64,000 nt of DNA from Cryptomeria japonica (lineage: Eukaryota > Streptophyta > Pinopsida > Cupressales > Cupressaceae). The notes under the pieces were generated by a model. It saw nothing but the letters and a program-made list of their open reading frames with translations, was not told the DNA's origin and made no database searches. The stretch lies in assembly GCF_030272615.1 (NCBI RefSeq), contig NC_081405.1, positions 607,901,677 to 607,965,676 of the forward strand. Reading direction: 5' to 3'. A program made the position numbers and the translations under genes. This document shows, piece after piece, positions 11,790 to 22,876 of this stretch; positions within the stretch are counted from its first letter, which is position 1; each line of letters starts with the position of its first letter.

Positions 11790-13137
11790 ATGGGGGATAT
11801 GAGGTACTTTGAGATGGCTAGAGAGCTTGAGGCTAGTAGGAATGAGCTTGAAACCCTAAGGGTCAAACTGAAAGCTTCTCAAGTAAAAGGGAGAGAGCTA
11901 ATTGAAAAATATTAGAAATATCTGATAATAGTTCTTTAGATGAGGCCAATATTGATGATTTAGCTGAGGAAGTTGAAAAACTAAATAGTGAAAAGCTTAA
12001 TCTAAGGAGAGAGCTAGAAGGTCTTACTGTCCACATGAGTCAGGAACTGGAAGCCAGAAGAGCTGCTGAAGATCTTATCAAGGAAAGAGATAATGAGATT
12101 GCCAAGATCAAGAAAGAGAATGCTACCTTTCACGAGCATTTGAATGCAAAAAGAGAAGAAAAGAGAACCTACAGCTAGATCTTGAATTAGCATCATCTTT
12201 GAGAGAGAACCCGTCAAAACATAATGAAGATCTCACCACACAGCATACTGAAGCAAATAAGAAATTGGAGAAGTTAAACATAAGTTCCGTCTTGCTGGAA
12301 GAACAAATTCAATCAAAAATAATGAAGGGTGATACCTCTGGACTTGGTTTTCACACATCTGAAAAAAGGTAAATCCTCCTGTACTAAGAGAAACACTCTT
12401 AAGAACAAATCTGCTCCTAAGGTCAAGAAACCTACTAGTAAGAAGGTCTTTAAACCTATTTGTTTTATTTTCCATAAACTTGGTCACACTACAAATGTTT
12501 ATAGAGACAAGCCTAACAGAAATGCAAGCTACAATAGTAATGCTAGTTATGTGTCCAAGAAATTTGAAGGTCATTGCTTCACATGTAGAATGTATGGTCA
12601 TAGATCAATTGAGTGCAGATATGGAGAAAAAATCTTGTACCGCATATGCATCCAAGACCAAATGGCAACTGGATGAGAAATTTTGATAACCGAGTCAACA
12701 TGAACTAGAAAAGACCCTATGAAAACCGGTTTAGTCCATTTGAGATGGAAAAGGTAACAAATGTCATTTGCACCATCTGTAATAACTTTGGTCATGTGGC
12801 TATGAATTGCAGAAGAAGAACTGGGAGAGGTAATGCAGGACCTTGGAAATCATCTGGTATGGCCTTCTATCACTGTAACAAACTGGGGCACTTGGCAAAA
12901 CTCTATAGATCCATAAATAGCAAACCTATCAATCCTTCTAAGAATCAGAAAGGAAGGCAAAAAGTTAATGTTGAAGAAACTAGAGAAGAAATGAATCGGA
13001 TATGAAAGAAAAAGAGTGATGACTCACCTAGAGAAGAAATTGTTCCTTCACCAAATGTGGAAAATCCTGCACCGATAAAAAGCCCTTTTAATATGGCTAA
13101 GGGGAACTTAACGATAAATCCACCTCCTGACTCTTGA
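11790..13137 (+). pseudogene. Copia-like gag remnant of the 10.1-kb element: coiled coil plus zinc knuckles
   Basis: An ATG at 11790 opens MGDMRYFEMARELEASRNEL, the start of a long Glu/Lys/Leu-rich coiled coil that continues across at least two frame changes to about 12,300. A basic segment and a series of CCHC knuckles follow: one damaged (PICFIFHKLGHTTN), two intact (CFTCRMYGHRSIEC and CTICNNFGHVAMNC), and one lacking its first and last Cys (FYHCNKLGHLAKLYR). The typical N-terminal UBN2-like region is missing, so this is the C-terminal half of a gag. Frameshifts and stops (for example about 11,913 and 13,003) make it non-functional. The 2.7-kb nested element lies just upstream and separates the primer site from this start. 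Confidence 0.7.
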
Positions 13138-13579
13138 TAATGAATGAGTGGTAAGAGAATTTGTATGCATGAAATTTTGATAACTTTTTGTTAATCGGTT
13201 ATCAACCGGTTTTACATCTATGTATCTTTAAGTAGTGAAATTAGGGTTTGTAACCCTAACAGGTGAGCATTTAATGTAGTAGGTAAAAAGGATAAAAATG
13301 AGTTTTCACTTTTTAATTTTTACCCTAACGCATTCGAGAAAGAAATTTTGAGTGCTTGTAGAGCTAAGAAAGAATTGTTAGCTAATATTTGTCGAAGCTA
13401 CATTGTGATTTGTGTAATCAAGCTGATTTGAAGGTTGCAGAAGACTGAACTGGTGTGCACTTGGGCATTCAACCGGTAAATGAGGCAGCATGCGAGAAAT
13501 AAGGTATTTCTTTGAGTAATCCTGCTTCGAATCTAGTGTATTTGAAATGGCATTGTCTTCTAAACCTATATAGAGATTA
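13138..13579 (+). other. AT-rich spacer between gag remnant and second ORF
   Basis: About 440 bases without a convincing frame. In an element of this layout it would be the region from which the downstream ORF is expressed, perhaps by splicing or an internal start, but I see no specific signal. Confidence 0.35.
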
Positions 13580-16500
13580 ATGATTATATCTGAACCTATG
13601 GAAGTTGTTGAAGTGAAACAAATTGTGTCGTATAATGCATTGTCACAAGTTCGTAGTGGTGTTATAGTAAAAGGAAATTTGTCTAGCTACATTGTTTGCA
13701 AGATTGAGGATCTAGGATCATTGTCTATTTGCACTGAGTTAAAATCCCTTTGCGATGAGAACAAGAAGATTCAATCAGAATATATTAGGGTTTATGAAAA
13801 AGGTTTTCATAACGCTACTTACTTTCTTGAAGGTTTTGAAGAAGAACACATCCAAATTATTTTGAGTTGAGTTCATGGGGAGAACATGTATTTGGAAAGG
13901 ACTCATACGATAACGAAGGAAGCCATTCAGGCTGTAATTGGTTTCTACTCAATCGATGAAGTACCTGTGTTGAGGCATATTTCAAAAGAGACAGTATACA
14001 CTCTAACTGGATCAACATCTGATAAGCATTCTTTTTCTATCAGTAACATTAGGGACCCAACAGTAAAATTGGCGGCTATGGTTATAGGCTATCAGGTATT
14101 TTATTCTAGCAGATTAAACAGTGTTCCATCAATAGCGGTGCATACTGCTTACAAGATGATAGCTAAAATGTTAATTATGATCTATTTGAGGGCATAAGGA
14201 GCCAATTAATGTTAAATCTTCAATCTATCAAGAAGGACAGTAGTCTAAAGTTCAAATTTGGACAATTACTGATCGGTCTATTCTTTTATTTTTAAAATTT
14301 CCTACTGGGAATAGGTGATCTTGAGTGGTCTAAGGATCTACCAGTATCTGCCCAGATCAAGAACAATATTAAGGTTGTGAAGAACACCTTTTCTGCTACA
14401 ATGAACAAATACTTCAATGAGTTTCAGAAGAAAATGAGCATGAGATTAAGATTGCCTGAGGATGTGGTAAAACAATTTTCCAAGGACATTGTTTTCACAG
14501 TTACCACTGAATTTTGTTTGATGGAGGCAATTGAACCTAGAGAAGAAGAAATGGAAGATATGAGTTATGAGGTTAACTATGACTTACTGATTGGTTATGC
14601 TAATAACCTGTTAGCATCTCTAAAGGATAAAAAGAAGGCAAAACTAGATATTGTTTAAGTCCAGACTGCACAATCTAAAACCAGTATTGCTCCTATCACA
14701 AGTGGTAAAGGTAAGAAAAAGAAGGTTGAGCAAGCACTTTCAATGATGAAGAATACAAGGGTGACACGGAGTGTCCAAACCAAAAAGGAACTAGCACCCA
14801 AAGTTTATGCTAAGAAGGAGAATGAATCAAAGAAAAGAGGTCAAAAAATAATTCTCCAAACAGAATCTGAAGGCACCGACACTGAGGAAGAACCCAAAAA
14901 GATGAAAGCAACCGACAGAGTAGCTAAGCAAGTGAAGGAAGTGACAAAGGCAACTGTGCTTTTTGATATCTCAACTTACAAGCCTGAGACCCACTTTGAA
15001 AGAACGATGAAAACATTAGGTAGAAACAAATTTGACAATGTCAGAGAACATTTTGATTCTTTCAATGTAGAAGAAAAGGAGCAAATCATTCAATAGGTAA
15101 TCAATCATTAATGCAATTACAGTACATTACCACATGATCTTGAAAAAGACATCTCTAATTCCTTGTATACTATTCTTATAAATAAATGGGAGCAAGCTAT
15201 AAAGAAAGAAAAAGGAATCATAGATGATGTACTTGTGCAATATTTTCTTGAATTATCCAAGGATGAGCTGAATGAGTTGGTTGATAAGTATAAAGTTCAT
15301 TTTCCTTACAAATAAATAAGATTAAAGATGGTCAATGAAAAAGTGCAAACTGTTGGGATTGAGACTCATCAGATTGCTCGAAGTATCAAACACTCAGAAG
15401 ATCTTATACATTCTTATAGGGATGAAAAAGACACTGTTGATAGACCTGAAATGTATGAAGAAGAAATTGTGCAAGATGATGTTGTCTATCCTATCAAGAA
15501 GAAGGATGACACTATTATTCAAGTTGTTGATGATATTCAGGATTCAATTGATCTATCTGGAGACATCATTGCACCAAATATGGAGCCACCTGAAATCACT
15601 GACTTACACGTTACATTAGTTGAGAAACCGACAACTCAACCAAACGTAGACATTCCATCAGCAATAGAGCAACCTGAGAAACCCCAATCTTCACCGGTTT
15701 CACAGGATACTCAGAAGGAATCTATTGAAAATGTTGACACACAAACTTCTGAACAGGGAATAGAGAAAGGCCAAGAGAAAGAAATTGTTAAGGTAAAATC
15801 TTCTGAACCAGCAAAAACTTTAGTCTTACAACAGACTGATGAAGATGATGATGACTCATTAGACATCTCAGGGACTATAAATGTTGATAATATGAGTGCA
15901 TCCGAAATGATGAAGATTGTAACTATCGTGCAATCTAGAGCACATAAGAAGATACTTAAAGAGCAAAGAATGGAAGTTGAAACAATTTAGATTGCAGTAG
16001 ATATTCTATCTAGTCTACTATCGGAAACTTCTATAGGACATCTGACAACCCCTATTAGAAAACTTGGTCAATTGGTTACTGATGCATTTGACCAAATCAA
16101 GTCACTTGAAGAAGCAACACAAACTTATTCTGAAAAAAATTACAAGATGAAGTATGGAGAGCAACTTACAAAAGAAATTGATTCAGGGAAACTTGCTCTA
16201 ACTTTTAACAAAAGATTTATTGAGAAAAGCTATTGAAACAGGAGGAAAATATCTTGCTTCTACTTCTAATGTTTCATTCTTTTATTCTGATATCACTAAA
16301 AAACAAATTGAATTAGAGCAAGAGCTAGAAAAGATATGTAATGCATATGTCCCACTTCAAGACTTTTTTTTTTTTTAGCAAATCTATGGATGATTTGCAC
16401 AACAGGTTGGATACCTATGATCTTGAGAAAACAAAAAGACTCTGGTCACTAAAGCAATTGAAGAGTCTACTCACATCTTAAGTGGACAGACTACAAAGAG

Positions 16501-16652
16501 CCTACACAAATGTAGAAGCTATCTTAGCAACTCCAGAAACCTAAACACTGGATTCCATGGAAGAGTTCAACACACAGATTATGTCTACACTTGAGTACAC
16601 TGATGCTGGAAACATGAAAAAATGCCCTATCATAGTTGGAGAAGAACTTTAA
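13580..16652 (+). pseudogene. Long second ORF of the 10.1-kb element, unknown function, broken
   Basis: Fragments at 13580-13870, 13886-14197, about 14190-14658, 14743-15096 and 15328-15990, continuing in decayed form to about 16,650, read as one former protein of about 1,000 residues. The first two share a frame and are separated by a TGA; a frameshift near 14,190 leads into the next. The N-terminal third is globular, with stretches such as DPTVKLAAMVIGYQVFYSS and FKFGQLLIGLFFYF. The middle is Lys/Glu-rich and low-complexity, with possible nuclear-localisation clusters (KKRGQK, KKMKATDR). The last part is acidic, then helical. No protease, integrase, RT, RNase H or envelope motif is visible. 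It occupies the place of pol in this element. I do not recognise a named family. A captured host gene or an accessory ORF are both possible. Confidence 0.6.
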
Positions 16653-16922
16653 TGTTATTTTCATGGGGCTTGAGTATGCATGATCCTTGATTCAGTTTTT
16701 TATGTTTTTGTAAAGCATTGTGATACAAACTTTTCTATATATATATATATTTCTTTTCAATTTAGCATTGTTGTCAAAGGGGGAGTATAAATATATGTAT
16801 GTGTGTTTTTTAAAATATCGTATGATGTATGTATTAAGGGGGAGCATGTGTATATGTGTAAAAAAATTTTAAGCACACTTAACAGTATTACTGTAAAATT
16901 TTCTAAGTGTTGCCATCAATGC

Positions 16923-16934
16923 TAAAGGGGGAGA
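16923..16934 (+). promoter_or_regulatory. Polypurine tract of the 10.1-kb element
   Basis: The sequence TAAAGGGGGAGA directly precedes the 3' LTR start and fits the plus-strand priming site. Confidence 0.8.
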
Positions 16935-16935
16935 T

Positions 16936-18046
16936 TGTTGGCTTGATGATGATTGTAATGAATTCATCATATGTTATCATTGATGAAACACATACACACA
17001 CCTATGTTCATATTGTCTACCGGTGTAACTTCATAGTTGTTTACACTTCAACTAGTATACGAGAGGTTTATATCTAATCGGTACTTGGTAACAACCGATA
17101 TATGCATGGTGATAGCCAATGGTTATACATAACTCGGTATCAACAAGGAGTATCAAGGCCAATGGAGATTATCACAAGAGTATCAAGGATAATGGTTTAT
17201 ATGTTTAACTCCAACTGGTATTGATTGTTCCAACCGATATTTCCTAATTTTGTGATGAGTTATCACAAGTCATGATGAGCTATCCTCACTGACAAGATTT
17301 GGCGGTATTTTTGTGATGAGTTATTATCACTTGACCAGATACACTGCACCTAGGTAATTGTGTTATGATTTCTTGAGGCCGACATGAAATCTAAATGTCT
17401 ATTTATTGACATTACAATTAGTTATTTTTAAATGAGCGAAAGTGATATGTTATGTGCAAAGGCAGAAGTGTTTAGTCACAGAGTATGTTGGTAAAGAGGA
17501 GTTAACTCTGCAGAATAGGATCTATACAAGCAATTTGTGCTATCACTAGATCACATCACTTGTTGTTTTCTATCTACTGCAATAGTCAAATCCCCTAGCC
17601 AGGTAAGCTCTAACAAGATTCATTGTTCAAATCTTCTAACCAGGTGATCCATTAGTTTGGATTTAAAAATCCTCCATCAAGGTTACTCGTTACAGGGTAC
17701 TAACTTTTACAGGGTATAGCTTTTAACCAAGCTTTGGGATCTTTAACAGGATTCGCTCCTAGTAGAGCATTTTTGTACATCTTAACCGGTCAGTTATCTA
17801 TTACTACAGATAGTTAACTTGTGAGTACCATCTCACCGTGGTTTTTACCTATTTGGGATTTCCACGGATAAACTCTTGTGTTATGGTGGATGTTTTACTT
17901 ATTGTGGATGTTGTTATATCATTTCTGATTGCATGCATATTGTTTAACAAACTGGTTAAGTTTATCTACCGGTCAGTGTTTAAGGTAAAACTATTTTTGG
18001 TGTCACTAATTCACTCCCCCCCTCTCAGTGATTTACAAGTCCATCA
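16936..18046 (+). repeat. 3' LTR of the 10.1-kb element
   Basis: 1,111 bases from TGTTGGCTTGATGATG to CAAGTCCATCA, aligned with 7909-9003. It is followed by TTTAC, the near-match to TATAC on the left flank. Confidence 0.9.
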
Positions 18047-18690
18047 TTTACATGCCTTAGGATTAAGGGTATAACTTGTGCTAGCTAGTTCTTTGTATTT
18101 GGGATCAATAAATGGGTAATTAATGCTTCCAGGTTTTTGGTATTGGAGATAAATTGATCGGTGACAACCTTATTGGTTTTTGAAATTGATGATAATGGTT
18201 GTGGTCATATCATATGAATTGGTTGATTTCTACTTGCTTCTTCTTTATTTTGTTGATAAAAGTGCTTAGATGAGCAATGACATTATAATTAGATTATTCT
18301 CTATATGATTAACATTTTGGAGATACAATTTATCCCATTATCTAATATTAAATTATTCACATATTACCTTTAATCCTTCATATAAATCACTATATCTTAA
18401 ATTACATTACATAAAATATATAATTCTTATTTAAAAAATATTTATAAAACCAAATAGATCTTAATACACACAATAATCATATTCAGTACATTACCTCCAT
18501 CATATCTATCTATGTTGGATCTCAATACAACTAACATATAATCCTTATACTCATTAGCACTTTGAATAAAAAATAAAAAGAAGAGTAACATATTGACCAG
18601 ATTACTTCGGAAGAAGGATATTGTAGCCTTATATCACCTTTCATAGTTGATGGGTTCCAACAAACTCCCCATAACAAAATTAGATGGTAT
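18047..18690. other. AT-rich DNA with no recognised feature
   Basis: This is the continuation of the DNA that the 10.1-kb element interrupted at 7,908. No coding signal or repeat was recognised. Confidence 0.35.
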
Positions 18691-18693
18691 GGA

Positions 18694-19672
18694 CATTCTT
18701 ACATGTCACTATATTGCTTCCTGCAGCAACTGACTGTGGATTGTGAAAGAAAAGTTCACCCACTCCTTCGATGTTGATTTCCTTGGCTTTTAGACATCTT
18801 ATTGGATGAAAATCAAATGTTGTTGAAGGATTCATTTTTGAATGCAGGTATAATTCTTCGATGTTGATTTCCTTGGCTTTTAGACATCTTATTGGATGAA
18901 AATCAAATGTCATTGAAGAAATCATTTTCTAGATTATCCATGCTTCCTTATACTAACTTCTAAAGTGATGAACCCATTACTTTGAGGGTCCTAATATTTT
19001 AAAAACTAAAGCACATATTATGGTACCTAAATTCTAATCTATACTATTTTTAAATAACTTTAACGTGAAACAAATTAACTTTTTTTATACTTTATAAATT
19101 ATTTCCATTATATTTTTATAAATAGCTTTAAAGTAAAACAAATTAACTATTTTTATACTTGATAAATTGTTTCCAATATTTTTTTATAAATAACTTTAAA
19201 GTAAAATAAAGTAACAATTTTATACTAAATAATAATAATAGTAAATAAATATTGTCAAAACATAATTTGATATTTTTATAATTTTATTATTTTTATACAT
19301 ATAAAATATATTTTTATATATTTTTGAATTGAAGTTAACTTATATTGTGTAGGAATTAGCATAAATCAACTAACTTTAAATTGTGTCCTTTTATTGTGAA
19401 ATTTAAAAATAAAATAAAATAAATCTAGACATTTAAGCAATATTTCTATTCTATTTTTTCTTTTTACATGCAAATTAATTCAAAATCTAAAATTAAACGC
19501 AATTCTATTTTTTAAATGAATCAACAATTAGTTTTACAATAACTTTAAAAATGAAATCTAGATATAAATATAATCTTTTTAAAATATTGTAGATATTTAA
19601 ACAACATTTATATACTATTTTCCTTTTTTCATGCAAATCTCTACAATTTCTAAAATTAAATTAAATTTTATT
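18694..19672. repeat. Diverged unit of the nested tandem-repeat family (two 90-bp sub-repeats plus AT-rich tail)
   Basis: The head (about 18,701-18,772) matches the array unit heads at 29.2, 30.66, 32.13 and 33.5 kb: TGTCACTATATTGCTTCCTG, then GACTGTGGATTGTGAAAG and GTTCACCCACT. Two copies of the 90-bp sub-repeat start at about 18,777 and 18,857. They are followed from 18,926 by the same tail as in the array, starting TCTAGATTATCCATGCTTCC. The tail stops at about 19,672, where LINE sequence begins, so this unit is cut short. Confidence 0.8.
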
Positions 19673-21371
19673 TTGAAGGATACATCAAATTTTTGCATGG
19701 AATGAAGAGATTGGGATAGGTAAAGGGCATAGAGGGATCGCAATTTTAATAAAAGAAATATGGAGTGGTATTGTGAAGTTAGAGAAAGAGGACCCAAATA
19801 AATAGTTTATATGGGTGAAAATAACAGATAATGAGGATACAATTTGGATGGTGGTTTTCTATTTTTCTCCAAAAGGTTCAAAATTCTACAAGAACAGGAA
19901 TTTGGATATCGAAAACCATTATGGTCCACTAAAGAAAGATATCTCAACTTTTAGCATTGTAGGTGATATTATCCTAATCAGAGACTTCAATGCTAGGATA
20001 GGGAACAATCAATCTAAATTTATATGAGAAACAATTTGGAGGAGGATAAAAACCCCTTATGGCTAGGGGAAAATGAATATTATCTTTAGAAAATGACTTC
20101 ACAAGCTGGGAATGGGAGTGTATCACACTTTGGAGCTGAGTTGTTAGGCCTTTGTAGCTTATATTGGTCATACGTAATGGCATGAAAATTTGGTTGAGAT
20201 TTAATAGTATCACTTGCAAAACATAGAATGGACAAAGTGTGATAGACTACATAGTGTATTTTCAAAGCTTTATTTCCAACTTGGTGGACTTAACCTTTGA
20301 ATACTGTCCCATAGAGATGAATTTTGATCATATGCCTTTTTTGTTTTAAGTTTGGTATAAACACTAAGGCCTACAAGAAGAGTAGAATCAACACTCTCAC
20401 ATGAAGGTCATCACACAAGGTAAAATCCTTATAAATCAAGAAAATCGGGAGCTCTTCAAGATAGCTCTAGAAAACACTTATTGCAAACAAATAGTATAGA
20501 AAACAAGGGAAATAAGAGGGAAAAATAGTAGCTTCACAGTAGTATGCCAATCTTTTTAATACAGAAATCTTTGAATGTGTGTATGCATTGTAAACCTATG
20601 AAGAGGGTATGAAATATCTTTCTAGCTAATCCTTGGTATGACAAAGAGTGCAAGTATACTAAAAAATATCTTATAGGGAAGGACTCAAACAAGGAAACAA
20701 GCTAATATACAAGAAATTGATAAAAAAGGAACTAATTTCCATGGGGAAACACAATCCCAAATCATTGTGGAGGGAGTTAGAAGAAAAGAAAAAGCAAATA
20801 GAAAATAATATCAAAGATGCCTTGTGGATGGATTATGTGTAGCTCTTCTATGAACAAACAAATGAGAAAATAAATCCACCCACAATTGACACTTCAACTA
20901 AGGTTTTTCTAGTAATAGACATCAAACAAGGTATAAAGAATTTGGTAAGTGGCAAAACACAAGATATTGATGGTCTACAGAAATAATTTTAAAATGGAGA
21001 GCTGACCTCCTAGCTCCACATATCAAGAAGATCTTTAATGAAGTTACCTAAAACATCTTTCCAATTGAATGGACAACTAGTATTGTTATTCCTCTCCACA
21101 AAAGTGGAGACATTAATAACCCTTCTAATTAACATACTATTATGGCCAACCCTCTCTTTGGAAAGCTTTCTGGGAGTATGCTAGAATTTAGGATCAGCAA
21201 ATGGGCAAAAGAAAGGGAAAAAAGGCTAGAGAGAAGGCTGGTATCTGACCTAAACACTCCACCATTTCCCATTGCATTACTCTAAGGAATTTCAATGAAA
21301 AAGTTTGGGACAAGCAAGGTGAAGAAGCCTTTTTCTACTTTGTAGATTTCAAAAAAGCTTTTGACACCATG
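19673..21371 (+). mobile_element. LINE fragment: endonuclease and part of reverse transcriptase, broken
   Basis: Translated fragments on the plus strand match L1-type ORF2. The endonuclease part includes GIGKGHRGIAILIKEIW and the phosphatase-like motif IRDFNARIG (near 19,978; families of this kind usually have GDFNARIG). The RT part (about 20,900-21,371) includes HKSGDINNPSN, NPLFGKLSGS and the motif-A segment VDFKKAFDTMP, where it stops. There are many stops and frameshifts, so no protein is made. The fragment begins abruptly inside the endonuclease, abutting array-tail sequence at 19,672, and ends abutting an array-unit head at about 21,372. It is a paralogue of the copy at 26.2-28.0 kb and has about 430 bases (20,757-21,190) that the other copy has lost. 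Confidence 0.75.
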
Positions 21372-21482
21372 CCGAATGTGCTTCCTGCGCCAACCGACTA
21401 TGGATTGTGAAAGGGAAGTTCACCCACTCCTTCGATGTTGATTTCCTTGGCTTTTAGACATCTTATTGGATGAAAATCGAAT
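21372..21482. repeat. Array-unit head with one 90-bp sub-repeat
   Basis: The head sequence GTGCTTCCTGCG...GACTATGGATTGTGAAAGGG is followed by one sub-repeat starting at about 21,438. Partway through, at ATGTTGTTGAATGCACGG, it passes into sequence that matches the region upstream of the TIR pseudogene. Confidence 0.75.
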
Positions 21483-21545
21483 GTTGTTGAATGCACGGAT
21501 AATTCTGAGGTCTTCCACTTGTAGCAGGACTCCTAGCTCTTCAGT
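21483..21545. repeat. Sequence matching the upstream flank of the TIR pseudogene
   Basis: The stretch reads TTGAATGCACGG, then TTCCACTTGTAGCAGGACTC and TAGCTCTTCAG. It aligns with 53,221-53,281 (GCGCGTGTAATTATGAGGAC, TTCCACTTGTGGCAGGACTC, TAGCTCTTCAG). A sub-repeat is therefore fused to TIR-gene flanking DNA here. Confidence 0.65.
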
Positions 21546-22870
21546 TTTGTTTTTACTTCCATATAGAATAAAAATCATGTTTTGTATTTAAGTGCTTTCT
21601 ATGGGAGGCTTGATGTGTTCATTTTGGTTTCCCTGATCGTTCTGGTTCAATTCTCTGCTGCACAAATTTTGTCTAGTTCTCATTTAATTTATTGGAAGTG
21701 AATTTCAAAAATTAATTTTCCATGGAAGTGAATTTCAATTTTCTATGGAAGTGAATTTCAAAAATTATTTTTCTATGGAAGTGAATTTCAAAAATTAATT
21801 TTCTATGGAAGTGAATTTCAAAATTTTTGTGAAAATTAGTTTTTTGGGATTATTTGGTGAAGAAATAAATTTTCTCAATCAACATGAAAATATAGTTAAA
21901 ATTTTGTTTAAAAATAATTAAAAGTAATTACTTAATATTTGTTTTTTTTGTATGTTCATTACATTCAATTAAAGGTCATTCTTTTCTATAGGATGAAGTT
22001 TGAAGATGAATTTTAAATATAATAATGATCTTCATATAGGTTTGATAGATGAAGATGCAAGCTTGATATCAAATTGCACACTTTATTTTATATGATCTAA
22101 AATTATTGCTTGACACTTTACAATGATATTTCATAATTTAACATCAATCCCATATTTTTTTATTTCTTAGATTAGTTGTGTCTTTTGGCGATTGGATTAA
22201 CATATGATACTGTCTTGTGACCTTTAGCAAATCTTGGCGATCAAAATTGATTCAATTTAGTATTGTACCTTTTAATTTATCTTTTAGTTGGCCTACCTAA
22301 GAATTTGATCACCTTGGGGGATGATCTAAACCATGCATTTTAGTGGATATATAAAGAAAGGAGAGCAAATGATATACCTCCAAGGAGTAAAATTGTGTTT
22401 AACAAAAATTTGACTCCCCTTTTAGCAAAGATACAAGGTGAAGTAGAATTAGAATTGAGCATGAAAATGTTCTTTTAGATGGACTCTCATTTATGGACTT
22501 TAACCTTATATACCTTTTAGTATATAGAGGACACATGTAGTTAACCTTCTACATCCTACTTAAGAATCCACTTAGCCACTTCTTATTGTACATTGATAGG
22601 GTATTAGGCCCATGAAACTACTCATATTGTACACATGGGAAGTGATGGTAGTAGGCCATGGGTATAGGATTTTGTATCCCCCCCACATGCTATATTATAA
22701 TGAGGCTTTGGAGTTCACAACTCAAGTCCTAAGTAAAGGGCTGATGCTACCCACATACTCAAATGTTGTGTATATTTATGAGACCAAAATCGATACAATT
22801 ATTTTTTTAGATACGATTCTTTGTCTTTTGTATGCATTTTGATATTTAGATGGACCCAAATTGACTAAGT
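21546..22870. other. AT-rich DNA, no gene seen
   Basis: Apart from the short tandem repeat at 21,694-21,828, I found no coding or RNA signal. Reading frames are short and of random composition. Confidence 0.35.
21694..21828. repeat. Short tandem repeat, about 26-33 bases, five copies
   Basis: GGAAGTGAATTTCAA occurs five times, each followed by a variable AT-rich linker (AAATTAATTTTCTAT or shorter). Unit length varies because of indels in the linker. Confidence 0.85.
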
Positions 22871-22876
22871 ATTATT

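Larger units (their letters stand above)
7909..18046 (+). mobile_element. 10.1-kb LTR retrotransposon (outer): gag remnant, no pol, long second ORF
   Basis: Two long direct repeats (7909-9003 and 16936-18046), a tRNA-Met primer site after the first and a purine tract before the second define the element. The bases outside the ends are TATAC on the left and TTTAC on the right, a five-base duplication with one mismatch. Between the LTRs are a second LTR element inserted near the 5' end, a broken gag-like region (11.79-13.1 kb) and a long broken ORF region (13.58-16.65 kb). No protease, integrase, reverse transcriptase or RNase H motif was seen, so the element probably depended on proteins from a related autonomous family. 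Confidence 0.85.

Noticed and set aside
22612-22842. 76-codon frame upstream of the telomere-like tract
   Set aside because: No domain, no neighbouring exon, and length within chance for AT-rich DNA.
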